Assembly: GCA_964421565.1 (NCBI GenBank)
Contig: CAYQXJ010000003.1
Coordinates: 186,001-250,000, forward strand
DNA: 64,000 nt
Direction of reading: 5' to 3'
Source: CAYQXJ01 sp964421565
GTDB lineage: Bacteria > Planctomycetota > Brocadiia > SM23-32
A program made the translations under genes and the position numbers. Positions 24,835 through 33,293 of the stretch are shown one piece after another (position 1 is the first letter of the stretch; each line of letters opens with the position of its first letter). The notes under the pieces are model-generated. The model ran no database searches. It worked only from the letters and a program-made list of their open reading frames with translations, and was not told where the DNA came from.

Positions 24835-25578
24835 TTATCTGCGGCTGACTTCCAGTCCTTCCGTGTCAAACACGATGTTTACGCTCGCCGCGCAGTTGGC
24901 GGCATCTCGCACGAAAGCCAGGTAGTCGCCGAGGCGATCTGCGCAGTTGACGCTGTTATGGGCGAGCACCAGGGCGCCCTCCCGCAGGCGGTCCCAGGCG
25001 GCCTGCAGAATGTCCAGGTAAATGCCCTTGCCCCGCCCGTCCGTTCCGTCAGCATCCAGGTAAAGCAGGTCGATCGTGTCGTCGAAGTCCCTGGCCACCT
25101 CGACCGCGTCTGCGGCCACAACGTGTGCGACACCGTCGGGGTCGAGTCGGCGCACGTTTCGCTCGGCTCGTTCGGCCTCTTCGGGCTTGATCTCAACCCC
25201 CACCAGCCGTTCGGCCCGGTAGCAGGCGCCCGGCCCGACTGCCGCGCCGGCATTGCTGATGAACGTGTTGCCGCAGAACACGCCCGCCGCGATCATGGTG
25301 CGGGGCTGCGCTATGGCGTTGATCGCGTAAAGCAGCCGCTGCATGCGCGGCGTGATCGCCGTCCAGGGAATCTCGAACTCCTGCGCCACCGCCCTGCGGT
25401 GGGCCAGCATCAGCCCGTGGTCGTACTCGGTGTGGGGCAGTATCCCGGCGTTGCAGAGCGCCGTGAGGGCCTCGTCAACGACGCGGACCTCATCGGCGGC
25501 AGGCTCTATCTGCCGATGAGGCTTGCGATACTCCATCTTATAGCTTTCCCAGTCGGTGCTGCGGTAGGTCTGCGCCAC
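24835..25578 (-). CDS. Class I SAM-dependent methyltransferase (O-methyltransferase-like)
   Basis: The 247-residue protein shows the Rossmann-type methyltransferase order: MIAAGVFCGNTFI in place of motif I, LVGVEIKPEEAERAERNVRRL (motif post I), VVAADAVEVARDF, then DLLYLDADGTDGRGKGIYLDIL and ALVLAHNSVNCADRL, the arrangement of catechol-type O-methyltransferases. The glycine loop is less canonical than usual. A GTG at 25578 is chosen as the start because GGGGAG lies 8 bp upstream and a promoter lies about 50 bp upstream; later ATGs are possible. It is divergent from alaS. The substrate is unknown. Confidence 0.72.
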   Translation of the reverse strand: MAQTYRSTDWESYKMEYRKPHRQIEPAADEVRVVDEALTALCNAGILPHTEYDHGLMLAHRRAVAQEFEIPWTAITPRMQRLLYAINAIAQPRTMIAAGVFCGNTFISNAGAAVGPGACYRAERLVGVEIKPEEAERAERNVRRLDPDGVAHVVAADAVEVARDFDDTIDLLYLDADGTDGRGKGIYLDILQAAWDRLREGALVLAHNSVNCADRLGDYLAFVRDAANCAASVNIVFDTEGLEVSRR

Positions 25579-25628
25579 GTCGTTCGCTCCCCGTGGACAA
25601 GGTTCTGACGGTCTGTGTTCACTACCAC

Positions 25629-25657
25629 ATTCTATGCAGGGGGGCCGTCCCCGACAA
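25629..25657 (-). promoter_or_regulatory. Promoter for the methyltransferase gene
   Basis: On the minus strand TTGTCG (25657-25652), 17 bp, TAGAAT (25634-25629). Confidence 0.65.
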
Positions 25658-25690
25658 TGGAGCGGCCCTTCAGCGCGCCCGGACGAACGC

Positions 25691-25719
25691 TTGACGGTGC
25701 CCGGCACAGTTGCTACCCT
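25691..25719 (+). promoter_or_regulatory. Promoter for alaS
   Basis: TTGACG (25691-25696), 17 bp, TACCCT (25714-25719), about 90 bp before the start codon. Confidence 0.55.
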
Positions 25720-25807
25720 CTTTGTGTCAGGTGCTTGCGCCGGCACCCATTCCCGTTCGGCATCAGGCCCCCCGCTACGGGCCGCCACCTTTTTCCGTGC
25801 AGCCACC

Positions 25808-28450
25808 ATGAAGACCGACGAGATACGCAGGCGATTCCTGGAGTTCTTTCAGCGGCATCAGCACCGCATCGTGCCGCCTGACTCCCTGGTGCCCACCGGC
25901 GACCCCACGCTGCTGTTCACCGGGGCAGGCATGAACCAGTTCAAGGACGAGTTCTACGGTCAGGGCGACCAGAACCTCAAGCGTGCTGCGACCTGCCAGA
26001 AGTGCCTGCGCACGGGCGACATCGAGAAAGTGGGGCTCACCGCCAGCCATCACAGCTTCTTCGAGATGCTCGGCAACTTCTCCTTCGGCGACTACTTCAA
26101 GGAAGAGGCCATCGTCTGGGCGTGGCAGTTCATGCGCGAGGAAATGGGCATCCCCCCCGAACGCATGGTCGTCTCCATATACGAAGACGACGACGAGGCC
26201 GAGCGTGCCTGGCGCGACGTGGTGGGGCTGGCTGAGCAGAAGATCTACCGCTTCGGGGAAGACGAGAACTTCTGGCCCGAGAACGCCCGGACCCAGGGGC
26301 CAAACGGACCCTGCGGCCCATGCAGCGAAATCCATTACGACACCGGCGAGGGCTGCGGCAACAGGTCGTGCGATCCCGCCTGCGACTGCGGGCGCTACGT
26401 GGAGCTCTACAACCTCGTCTTTCAGCAGTACGACCGTCGCGAGGGCGGCGTGCTCGACCCCCTGCCCATGAAGAACATAGACACCGGGCTCGGCCTGGAG
26501 CGCCTGGCGCGCGTTATGCAGGGGGTGGAGACGAACTTCGACATCGACATCTTTCGGCCGCTCGTGCAGACAATCGCCGATATCAGCGGCACAGACCCAG
26601 GCGACGCCGATGCGGCGCCCAACGCCCGCCGCATCGCCGACCACGCCCGCGCCGTCATCTTCTGCATCGCCGACGGCGTCATACCCAGCAACGAGGAACG
26701 CGGCTACGTCGTGCGCCGGCTGCTGCGCCGCGCCGTGCGCGATGGCTACCAGATCGGCATCGAGGAGCCCTTCCTGACCCGCCTGATCGACCCCGTGGTC
26801 GAGGTATTCAGCGACCCCTACCCCGAACTGGCGGACAGCCGCAGCCACATAGAGACCGTGATCGCACAGGAGGAGCAAGCATTCCAGAAGACCGTGCAGC
26901 GGGGCTCGCAGGTCCTTCAGGAACACATCGCCAACCTGAAACGACAGAAGTCCACCGTTCTGCGCGGCAAGGAGGTATTCGACCTCTACCAGACCCACGG
27001 ATTCCCCGTGGAGATGACCGAGTCCATTCTGCAGGAGGAGGGCATGCAGGTGGACATGCAGGGCTTCCTGCGCGAAATGGAAGAGCACCAGATGCTCAGC
27101 AAGCAGGGCTCCGCTTTCGAAGGCAGCGTGTTCGTCTCCGGGCCGCTCGGCCAACTGCGCAAAAGGGCGCAGGAGACCGAGTTCACCGGCTACCAGACCC
27201 TGGAGAGCGCCGGGCGCGTGGTGGGCATCGTGCGGGATGACGAACTGGTGGACGAGTTGGCGCCGGGCGAGCAGGCCGCCGTCGTGCTGGACCGCACCCC
27301 CGCCTACGGAGAGGCGGGCGGCCAGGCGGGCGACGTCGGCTCCATCTGCGGAACGCAGGGCGCCGAGTTCCGCTTCAGCGGCGTGCGGCGCGAGAAGGGC
27401 TTCTTCCTCCACATCGGACGGCTCGAGAGCGGACACCTCGCCGTCGACGACGAGGTGACGTGCGCCGTAGACCGCGACGTGCGCAAGGCGACGGCACGCA
27501 ACCACACCGCCACGCACCTGCTGCACTACGCCCTGCGCCAGGTCCTGGGCGAGCATGCGCGACAAAGCGGCTCCTTCGTCTCCGCCGAGAGGCTCCGCTT
27601 CGACTTCGCGAACCCGACCGAACTCGGACCCGACAGAGTGCGCCGGGTGGAGGACATCGTAAACCGCAAGATCCTTGAGAACGAACCCGTCGTCGCCACC
27701 CGTATGAGCCTGAGCGAGGCCCGGCAGGCCGGGGCGATCGGGCTGTTCGGGGAGAAGTATGGCGACATCGTGCGCGTCATCAGCATCGCAGACTGCAGCC
27801 GTGAGCTGTGCGGCGGCACCCACTGCCGCCAGACCGGCGAAATCGGGCTTCTGCGCATCACCAGGGAGAGCAGCGTGGCCGGCGGCGTGCGACGCATAGA
27901 AGCCGTTACCGGGCTCTGCGTGCTGGAGCGCCTGCGGGAGCGAGAGAGCCTGATCGCCGAGGCGGCCGCAGCGCTGAACACCCAGGAACAGAATCTGCTG
28001 GCGCGGGCGCAGGAGATCGTCGACGAGATGCGCGAGCTGCAGAAGGAACTGCAGGAACAGAAGGAACGCGCCGCCCGCAGCCTGGCCAGCGGCAGCCTGC
28101 TCGACCGGGCCGAAGATGTCGACGGCGTGCGTATGGTCCTCGCCGAAATGGGTGGCACCCACGCTGAACTGCGCAGCGCCGCCGACGTGCTGCGCCAGCG
28201 CAACCGCAACCTCGCCTGCGTGCTGGCCTCCACCGAAGGGCAGAGCGTCGCCCTCGTGGTCGGCGTCACGGCCGACCTGATCGAACAGGGCCTGGACGCC
28301 CGCGAGATTGCGCAGAGGGCGGCCCGCCTCGTCGGCGGGGGCGGAGGCGGCCGTGAGGACCTGGCCCAGGCCGGCGGGAGCCACCCGGAGAAGCTCGAGG
28401 ACGCCTTCGAAGCGGCCCGCTGCGCCGTGCGCGAGGCCCTGACCGGCTGA
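25808..28450 (+). CDS. alaS: Alanyl-tRNA synthetase
   Basis: The 880-residue enzyme begins KTDEIRRRFLEFFQRHQHRIVPPDSLVP and has FTGAGMNQFKDEFYG, TASHHSFFEMLGNFSFGDYF, the metal-rich GEGCGNRSCDPACDCGRY, motif 3 (NIDTGLGLERLA), the editing domain with NHTATHLLHYALR and CGGTHC, a coiled coil (about 700-755) and the C-Ala domain ending in GGGGGGREDLAQAGG. It charges tRNA-Ala and clears Ser/Gly mischarging. Length is normal for the family. The ATG at 25808 matches the family start; the site upstream is a weak ribosome-binding site. Confidence 0.97.
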   Translation: MKTDEIRRRFLEFFQRHQHRIVPPDSLVPTGDPTLLFTGAGMNQFKDEFYGQGDQNLKRAATCQKCLRTGDIEKVGLTASHHSFFEMLGNFSFGDYFKEEAIVWAWQFMREEMGIPPERMVVSIYEDDDEAERAWRDVVGLAEQKIYRFGEDENFWPENARTQGPNGPCGPCSEIHYDTGEGCGNRSCDPACDCGRYVELYNLVFQQYDRREGGVLDPLPMKNIDTGLGLERLARVMQGVETNFDIDIFRPLVQTIADISGTDPGDADAAPNARRIADHARAVIFCIADGVIPSNEERGYVVRRLLRRAVRDGYQIGIEEPFLTRLIDPVVEVFSDPYPELADSRSHIETVIAQEEQAFQKTVQRGSQVLQEHIANLKRQKSTVLRGKEVFDLYQTHGFPVEMTESILQEEGMQVDMQGFLREMEEHQMLSKQGSAFEGSVFVSGPLGQLRKRAQETEFTGYQTLESAGRVVGIVRDDELVDELAPGEQAAVVLDRTPAYGEAGGQAGDVGSICGTQGAEFRFSGVRREKGFFLHIGRLESGHLAVDDEVTCAVDRDVRKATARNHTATHLLHYALRQVLGEHARQSGSFVSAERLRFDFANPTELGPDRVRRVEDIVNRKILENEPVVATRMSLSEARQAGAIGLFGEKYGDIVRVISIADCSRELCGGTHCRQTGEIGLLRITRESSVAGGVRRIEAVTGLCVLERLRERESLIAEAAAALNTQEQNLLARAQEIVDEMRELQKELQEQKERAARSLASGSLLDRAEDVDGVRMVLAEMGGTHAELRSAADVLRQRNRNLACVLASTEGQSVALVVGVTADLIEQGLDAREIAQRAARLVGGGGGGREDLAQAGGSHPEKLEDAFEAARCAVREALTG

Positions 28451-28456
28451 AGCGAC

Positions 28457-28474
28457 GGGCGCGCTCAAGCGCCC
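28457..28474 (+). terminator. Possible alaS terminator hairpin
   Basis: GGGCGC-GCTCAA-GCGCCC, a 6 bp stem 7 bp after the alaS stop, followed after a few bases by a short pyrimidine run. Weak as an intrinsic terminator. Confidence 0.4.
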
Positions 28475-28483
28475 CCGCTTTCC

Positions 28484-28512
28484 TTGACACCGCACACTGC
28501 CGGGCATAGAAT
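28484..28512 (+). promoter_or_regulatory. Promoter for tRNA-Phe
   Basis: TTGACA (28484-28489), 17 bp, TAGAAT (28507-28512), ending 14 bp before the tRNA: a strong stable-RNA promoter with a very short leader. Confidence 0.8.
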
Positions 28513-28526
28513 CACGCTCTCACGGT

Positions 28527-28602
28527 GGGTGGGTAGCTCAGGTGGTAGAGCACGTGACTGAAAATCACGGTGTCGTCGGTTCAACTCCGACCCCACCCAC
28601 CA
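28527..28602 (+). tRNA. tRNA-Phe (anticodon GAA)
   Basis: Complete cloverleaf of 76 nt: acceptor GGGTGGG/CCCACCC, D stem GCTC/GAGC, anticodon stem CGTGA/TCACG with loop CTGAAAA (anticodon GAA), variable loop GTGTC, T arm GTCGG-TTCAACT-CCGAC, discriminator A and encoded CCA. Confidence 0.97.
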
Positions 28603-28635
28603 CCGTCCCCTCCCGTTGGGCCCGCGCCCCGCGAC

Positions 28636-28664
28636 TTGCACTGCCCGGCCCCTTTGGGTAGAGT
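28636..28664 (+). promoter_or_regulatory. Promoter for the FHA protein/histidine kinase operon
   Basis: TTGCAC (28636-28641), 17 bp, TAGAGT (28659-28664), about 70 bp before the start codon. Confidence 0.6.
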
Positions 28665-28734
28665 CATGCCGACTGTGACGGGGCATAGCGGCGGAAGCCC
28701 CGGCGCCCCGTAATCCCTTTGCGGGACTGGCGCT

Positions 28735-29733
28735 ATGGCGGAACCTACCGACGAGCACCCGACCTACCACGTCGAGGTCTGCGGGCAGGAGAACGACGGC
28801 TCGCGGGTGGCAATCGGCGAGGAGGGGCTGCTGGTGGGCAGGTCGCCAACGTGCGACGTCGTGTTCACTGACCGTTCGGTCAGCCGCCGTCACGCTTACT
28901 TCCACGTCGGTCAGGACGATTGCCGGGTCGAGGACCTCGGCTCTCGCAACGGCATGCTGGTCAACGGCGTTCCCGCCCACGAGGCGCATCTTCGCGCCGG
29001 CGACGTGGTGGACATCGGCGTCGCGCACTTTCTGCTGCGGGCGGGGCTGCCCGACCCCGGCTCGCGCGCCCGCCGCTCCGCTGCTCCCTTGCCGGCTACC
29101 TTCCGCCACCCTCTGGCTGTCTCGGCCATCGCATTCGCGCTCCTGTCCTTTCTGCACTGGGGCTTCGGCGCCGGTGCGGTGGTGCTGGCCGGGCTGGCCT
29201 GGTGGGAGAGGCGCAACCGCCGCGAACCGGCCGCCGCCGCCCTGATGACGGCGGGCCTGGTGATGGGTCTGGTCGGCGCGGGCGTGGCCGCATGGTCGGG
29301 CCAGGTCGCCCCGCGACTGCGCGCCGAGCAGTTGAGCGCCGCCCGCCAGCAGTGCAGGCACCGACTGCTGGCCATCGGCGACGCCGTCCAAAGCTACCGC
29401 CGGGGGCACGCCGGCGCAGAACCGGCATCGCTACAGGAACTCGTGAACGCCGGTTACCTGACTGAGGAGCAGCTCAACTGCCCGGCCGCCAGAGTGTGCG
29501 ACGTGCCCGACCCCCGCTACCTCTACCTGCCCGCCGGCCGCAGAACACAGACGGGCAACCCCGACGTGATGGCCCTTGACCCTGACCCCGCCTGTCACGG
29601 CCAGCACGGCGGCTGGGTGTTGAGCCCCGACGGCTACGTGGAATGGCTTCCGGCGGAGCGCTTTCAACGACTGCTGAGACGAGCGACTGCGCGCTCTGCC
29701 CAGAAGGGGGGCAAGCCGGCGGATGGCACTTGA
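28735..29733 (+). CDS. FHA-domain membrane protein with pseudopilin-like C-terminal part
   Basis: The 332-residue protein has an N-terminal FHA domain (about residues 12-95) with the phosphothreonine-binding signature GRSPTCDV, SVSRRHA, DLGSRNGMLVNG. Two or three hydrophobic helices follow (about 125-205). The remainder (SAARQQCRHRLLAIGDAVQSYRRGH...ASLQELVNAGYLTEEQLNCPA) resembles the extracytoplasmic part of planctomycete pseudopilin-like proteins. It would present a phosphopeptide-reading domain in the cytoplasm and a sensor-like domain outside. It overlaps the histidine kinase gene by 11 bp, so the two are translationally coupled and probably work together. The combination is not one I know as characterised. 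Confidence 0.8.
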   Translation: MAEPTDEHPTYHVEVCGQENDGSRVAIGEEGLLVGRSPTCDVVFTDRSVSRRHAYFHVGQDDCRVEDLGSRNGMLVNGVPAHEAHLRAGDVVDIGVAHFLLRAGLPDPGSRARRSAAPLPATFRHPLAVSAIAFALLSFLHWGFGAGAVVLAGLAWWERRNRREPAAAALMTAGLVMGLVGAGVAAWSGQVAPRLRAEQLSAARQQCRHRLLAIGDAVQSYRRGHAGAEPASLQELVNAGYLTEEQLNCPAARVCDVPDPRYLYLPAGRRTQTGNPDVMALDPDPACHGQHGGWVLSPDGYVEWLPAERFQRLLRRATARSAQKGGKPADGT

Positions 29734-31243
29734 GCGAATCTCGCTACGCACACGGCTTGCAGTCGGCCTCGGCGTGGTGGCCGCCGTCTTTGCTGCCGCT
29801 GTGCTGGTCATGCTTCACGAACTGGCGCAATTGCACGGGGCGAGCAACGAGGTCATCGTTCGGTTGGAGGTGCGCCGGCAGGTGTTGGATGCCGTTCGGG
29901 TCGCCGAGAAGCTCCAGCATGACTTCGTGTCAGCGCGTCTGACTGACCCGCGCGTCGTGCAGGACTTTCGCAGGCTGTACGACGAGCTCGACGGCAACTT
30001 GCGCTCGCTGCTGCAACGCAGCCCGAAGGACAGGGAACGCGTGCTGCTGGTGCAGTTGCGCGGGGCCACGAACCGGCTCGGCATGCTGCTGATGCGGGGG
30101 GCGCCGCAGGCCATGCATGACGGCGCCGCGGCTGACTACGATGCCGCCACACTGGTCGAGCAAAGCCGCGCCGTTCTCACCGAAATAGACGACCTGAACA
30201 GCCGGCTGATCGAAGTGTTCGATACGCGCATCCTTCAAGCCGCCGAACAAGCGCAGGCCGCCTGGGCCATCGGCAGCGCCATCTCCCAGGCCATCTTCCC
30301 CGCCGCCCTGCTGGTCTGCCTTCTGGTCATATACTACACGCATCGTTCGGTTGCCGCCCCCGTGCGCGACCTGGTGAAAGGCACCCGCCAGCTGGCGCAG
30401 CGCGGCCTCTCCGGCGAAGTCCGGGTCGGTGGAGCGGGCGAGTTTCAGACGCTGGCCGAAAGCTTCAACAGGATGGCCACCCAACTGCGCTCCAAGCAGC
30501 GCCAGTTGATCGAATCGGAGAGAATGGCCAGCGTCGGACGCATCGCCGCCGGCGTTGCCCACGAGATCAACAACCCCATCACCGTCATCATCGGTCACGC
30601 CAGGATGCTGCTGGCGGAGACGCAGGACGGTGCGCCCGAGGCCGAAGCGCTCCAGACCATCGCCGAGGAAGCAATGCAGTGCCGCAACATCGTCAACAGC
30701 TTGCTGGACCTGAGCCGACCCTCCGAGGCGAGCCCGGCGGAGGTCATAAACCCCAACGGCGTACTGGCCGAAGTGATGAACATGGCCCAGGCCCTGCAGC
30801 TTGGCGAGCGCGTGGAGACTGACGTTTCAGTCACCGATCAGTCGCTGCCCCTCAGCATAAGCCGCTCCCGGCTGCGCCAGCTCACGCTGAACATCGTCCG
30901 CAACGCACTGGAGGCACTGGACGGGCTGACGGACGCACGGCTGACGGTAAAGGGCTACGTGCGCCCTCGGGCGAAGCTGCCCACCTCGTGGCTGAAGGAA
31001 GCGTCCTCCGAGCCCTCGTCGTTCCTGATCCTGGCCTTCAGCGACAACGGGCCGGGCATCGCTCCGGAAGCCGTGGAGAGGTTGTTCGAGCCCTTCTTCA
31101 CCACCCGCCCGGAAGGCACCGGGCTGGGGCTCGCCATCAGCTATAACATCGCGCACGCGCACGGCGGTTTCATCAACGTCGACTCGCGGCCCGGCCGAGG
31201 CACGACCTTCACCGTGGGCATTCCCCTGGTGGACAGCGCATAG
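29723..31243 (+). CDS. Membrane sensor histidine kinase (HAMP, HisKA, HATPase)
   Basis: This 506-residue kinase has a membrane helix at about 12-33, a periplasmic alpha-helical sensor region to about 180, a second helix (about 186-207), a HAMP domain, and the dimerisation H-box GRIAAGVAHEINNPITVII with phospho-acceptor His280. The ATPase domain has an N-box (LTLNIVRNALEAL), G1 (FSDNGPGIAPEAVERLFEPFFTTRPEG) and G2 (GTGLGLAIS). The H-box type (AHEINNP) is that of NtrB/ZraS-like kinases. No response regulator is adjacent, so its partner lies elsewhere. It overlaps the FHA gene by 11 bp and ends 11 bp from the convergent tsaC/sua5 gene. Confidence 0.92.
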   Translation: MALERISLRTRLAVGLGVVAAVFAAAVLVMLHELAQLHGASNEVIVRLEVRRQVLDAVRVAEKLQHDFVSARLTDPRVVQDFRRLYDELDGNLRSLLQRSPKDRERVLLVQLRGATNRLGMLLMRGAPQAMHDGAAADYDAATLVEQSRAVLTEIDDLNSRLIEVFDTRILQAAEQAQAAWAIGSAISQAIFPAALLVCLLVIYYTHRSVAAPVRDLVKGTRQLAQRGLSGEVRVGGAGEFQTLAESFNRMATQLRSKQRQLIESERMASVGRIAAGVAHEINNPITVIIGHARMLLAETQDGAPEAEALQTIAEEAMQCRNIVNSLLDLSRPSEASPAEVINPNGVLAEVMNMAQALQLGERVETDVSVTDQSLPLSISRSRLRQLTLNIVRNALEALDGLTDARLTVKGYVRPRAKLPTSWLKEASSEPSSFLILAFSDNGPGIAPEAVERLFEPFFTTRPEGTGLGLAISYNIAHAHGGFINVDSRPGRGTTFTVGIPLVDSA

Positions 31244-31254
31244 CGGGCGCGTGC

Positions 31255-31851
31255 TCAGCCTCGCAGGGCGGCGCGCAGCTCCTGCTCGGCGATTGGCCCC
31301 CGCCGGAGCACCTCCAATCCCTGCCCCGTCAGGCGCACCACGGTCGAGGCAACCCCCACCCGCACCGGCCCGCCGTCCACCACAGCCGCCAGCTCACCGG
31401 CGAAACAGTCCAGCACCTGCTGCGCATCGCCGGCCGGCGCCTCACCGCTGCGGTTGGCGCTCGTGGCAGCCACCGGACAGCCCGCCAGGCGCAGAAGCTG
31501 CCGCGTAACCTCCATGTCGGGGCACCGAAGCCCGACATCCCCGTCCCTGCCATCAGGCACCACCAGTGTCAACGGACCGGGCCAGAACCGGTGCGCCAGG
31601 CGCCGCGCCCGACCGTCCGGTTGCGCATAGGTGTTCAGGTCCTCGGCCGAAGCGACCAGCAGGGCGAACCGTTTCTGCTCCGGCCGCCACTTCAGGCGCC
31701 TCAGCTCGGCCAGGGCGCCATCGTCGTCCGCCCGAGCACCCAGGCCGTAGACCGTCTCGGTTGGGAAGGCCACCACCCGCCCCTCGCGCAGCAGCGCCGC
31801 CGCGCGCGCCACATCCCGCGCGTCCGTTGCGGACAGCTCTTCGGTCCTCAT
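31255..31851 (-). CDS. tsaC: Sua5/YciO/YrdC family, L-threonylcarbamoyladenylate synthase
   Basis: The roughly 198-residue protein has the YrdC fold signature: GRVVAFPTETVYGLGARADD at the N-terminus, LKWRPEQKRFALLVAS (the usual K-R-P-x-x-x-P-L with changes), RFWPGPLTLVV, GLRCPDMEVTRQLL and VAATSANRSGEAP. It makes threonylcarbamoyl-AMP for the t6A37 modification of ANN-reading tRNAs. It lacks the C-terminal Sua5 domain, so it is the short TsaC form; the symbol is by family. The ATG at 31851 is favoured; starts at 31872 and 31914 are in frame. TsaB, TsaD and TsaE are not in the window. Confidence 0.88.
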   Translation of the reverse strand: MRTEELSATDARDVARAAALLREGRVVAFPTETVYGLGARADDDGALAELRRLKWRPEQKRFALLVASAEDLNTYAQPDGRARRLAHRFWPGPLTLVVPDGRDGDVGLRCPDMEVTRQLLRLAGCPVAATSANRSGEAPAGDAQQVLDCFAGELAAVVDGGPVRVGVASTVVRLTGQGLEVLRRGPIAEQELRAALRG

Positions 31852-31940
31852 CTCGGTGCCTGGCCTCCCCATCGCGCCACGCCGATGATAGCAGCGCCGG
31901 GCTCTGACGCGCAAACGCCGCCCGGCTTCGCCCCATGCCT

Positions 31941-31968
31941 TTGACAGCGCCTTCGGCCCGTCTATAAT
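31941..31968 (+). promoter_or_regulatory. Consensus promoter for the ThuA-like gene
   Basis: TTGACA (31941-31946), 16 bp, TATAAT (31963-31968): both hexamers match the sigma70 consensus exactly. Confidence 0.8.
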
Positions 31969-32041
31969 CCAGCGACCTTTGCGGGGGCGAGCGCCTCCGC
32001 GTAAACCCCTTCAACGGCAACCGCAGGACGGGAGCAGAGGC

Positions 32042-32773
32042 ATGAGCGACGCGATCCGCGTTACAGTCTGGAACGAATTCCGCCATGAGAAATCGCACGA
32101 AGCCGTGCAGAAAGTTTACCCCGATGGCATGCACAACACCATCGCTGAGTTCCTCAACGCCGAGCCCGACATCGAGGCCCGCACCGCCACCCTGGACGAA
32201 CCCGAGCACGGGCTGACACGGGAGGTGCTGGCGCAGACGGACGTGCTGACCTGGTGGGGACACATGGCCCACGGCGAAGTGCAGGACGAAATCGTCGACC
32301 GCGTGCAACAGCGCGTGGTGGACGGCATGGGCCTGATCTGCCTGCACTCGGCCCACTTCAGCAAGATCTTCCGCCGCATAATGGGCACCAGTTGCACGCT
32401 GAAGTGGCGCGAGGTCGGCGAGCGCGAGCGGCTCTGGGTCGTCTGCCCCAGCCATCCGATCGCCGACGGCCTGGGGGAGTACTTCGAGCTGCCCCACACC
32501 GAGATGTACGGCGAGTTCTTCGACGTGCCGCAGGCCGACGAAACCGTCTTCATCAGTTGGTTCCAGGGCGGCGAGGTCTTCCGCAGTGGCCTGTGCTACC
32601 ACCGCGGAGCGGGCAAGGTCTTCTACTTCCGCCCCGGACACGAGACCTTCCCCATGTTCAGAGACGCCAATATCCAGCGCGTGCTGCTGAACGCCGTGCG
32701 CTGGGCCGCGCCGGTCGAGACCTTCAAGCCGAAGGTCCAGAACTACAAACCGCTGGAGGACATCGGCGATTGA
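32042..32773 (+). CDS. ThuA-like trehalose-utilisation family protein
   Basis: The 243-residue protein begins IRVTVWNEFRHEKSHEAVQKVYPDGMHNTIAEFL and has VLTWWGHMAHGEV, the LICLHSAHFSKIFRRIMGT core of class I glutamine-amidotransferase-like ThuA domains, and the C-terminal GAGKVFYFRPGHETFPMFRD. ThuA is linked to trehalose and disaccharide catabolism; planctomycetes carry many copies of unknown substrate. The ATG at 32042 follows GGGAGCAGAGG; a longer frame from 31979 starts right after the promoter and adds basic, unrelated sequence. It has a perfect promoter of its own. Confidence 0.88.
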   Translation: MSDAIRVTVWNEFRHEKSHEAVQKVYPDGMHNTIAEFLNAEPDIEARTATLDEPEHGLTREVLAQTDVLTWWGHMAHGEVQDEIVDRVQQRVVDGMGLICLHSAHFSKIFRRIMGTSCTLKWREVGERERLWVVCPSHPIADGLGEYFELPHTEMYGEFFDVPQADETVFISWFQGGEVFRSGLCYHRGAGKVFYFRPGHETFPMFRDANIQRVLLNAVRWAAPVETFKPKVQNYKPLEDIGD

Positions 32774-32783
32774 CGCGCCAGCG

Positions 32784-32817
32784 CCGCGCGCACAGACGGC
32801 CTTGCCCGTGCGTGCGG
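32784..32817 (+). terminator. Hairpin after the ThuA-like gene
   Basis: CCGCGCGCAC and GTGCGTGCGG (one G-T wobble) form a 10 bp stem around a 14 nt loop that can itself pair GGC/GCC. No T-run follows. Confidence 0.45.
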
Positions 32818-32875
32818 TGGAATGCTAACATCTGCCGCAGGCGACGCAGCGTCCACCAGAAGGAGAGTGAGTGCC

Positions 32876-33268
32876 ATGGCTGCTGAACCGCCCTTCGCCG
32901 AATACCAGGCGCCGCCTGCCGGCGCAGGAACGTCGGACGAGCACACGTGGGCCATGCTCTGCCACTTGAGCGCACTGGCGGCATATGTCGGCATCCCGTT
33001 CGGCAACATCGTCGGCCCGCTGATCGTCTGGCTGGTGAAGCGGGAAGAGTCGGCCTTCGTCGACGACCAGGGCAAGGAAGCCGTCAACTTCCAGATATCG
33101 ATGTTCATCTACGGGGTCGTGGCTGCCCTGCTGATCCTGGTCCTGGTCGGCATCGTGCTGCTGCCGGCGCTGCTCGTGTTCAACCTGGTGATGATCGTCG
33201 TCGCTTCGGTGCGGGCCAACCGGGGCGAGCGCTTCCGCTACCCGCTGTGCATACGCTTTCTAAGCTGA
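32876..33268 (+). CDS. DUF4870-family small membrane protein
   Basis: The 130-residue protein starts with a Pro/Ala-rich tail (EYQAPPAGAGTSDEHT) and then WAMLCHLSALAAYVGIPFGNIVGPLIVWLVKREESAFVDDQGKEAVNFQISM, the DUF4870 signature, with three membrane helices in total. Family members are related to Tic20-like membrane proteins and have no defined role. GGAGAGTGAG precedes the ATG. It stands alone between the ThuA gene and the convergent sulfatase gene. Confidence 0.9.
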   Translation: MAAEPPFAEYQAPPAGAGTSDEHTWAMLCHLSALAAYVGIPFGNIVGPLIVWLVKREESAFVDDQGKEAVNFQISMFIYGVVAALLILVLVGIVLLPALLVFNLVMIVVASVRANRGERFRYPLCIRFLS

Positions 33269-33293
33269 CAGCCTGTCCGCCGATCCGCCGGCC

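Noticed and set aside
25775..28507. A 910-codon open frame antisense to alaS
   Set aside because: alaS is certain, and the antisense frame has no recognisable motif.
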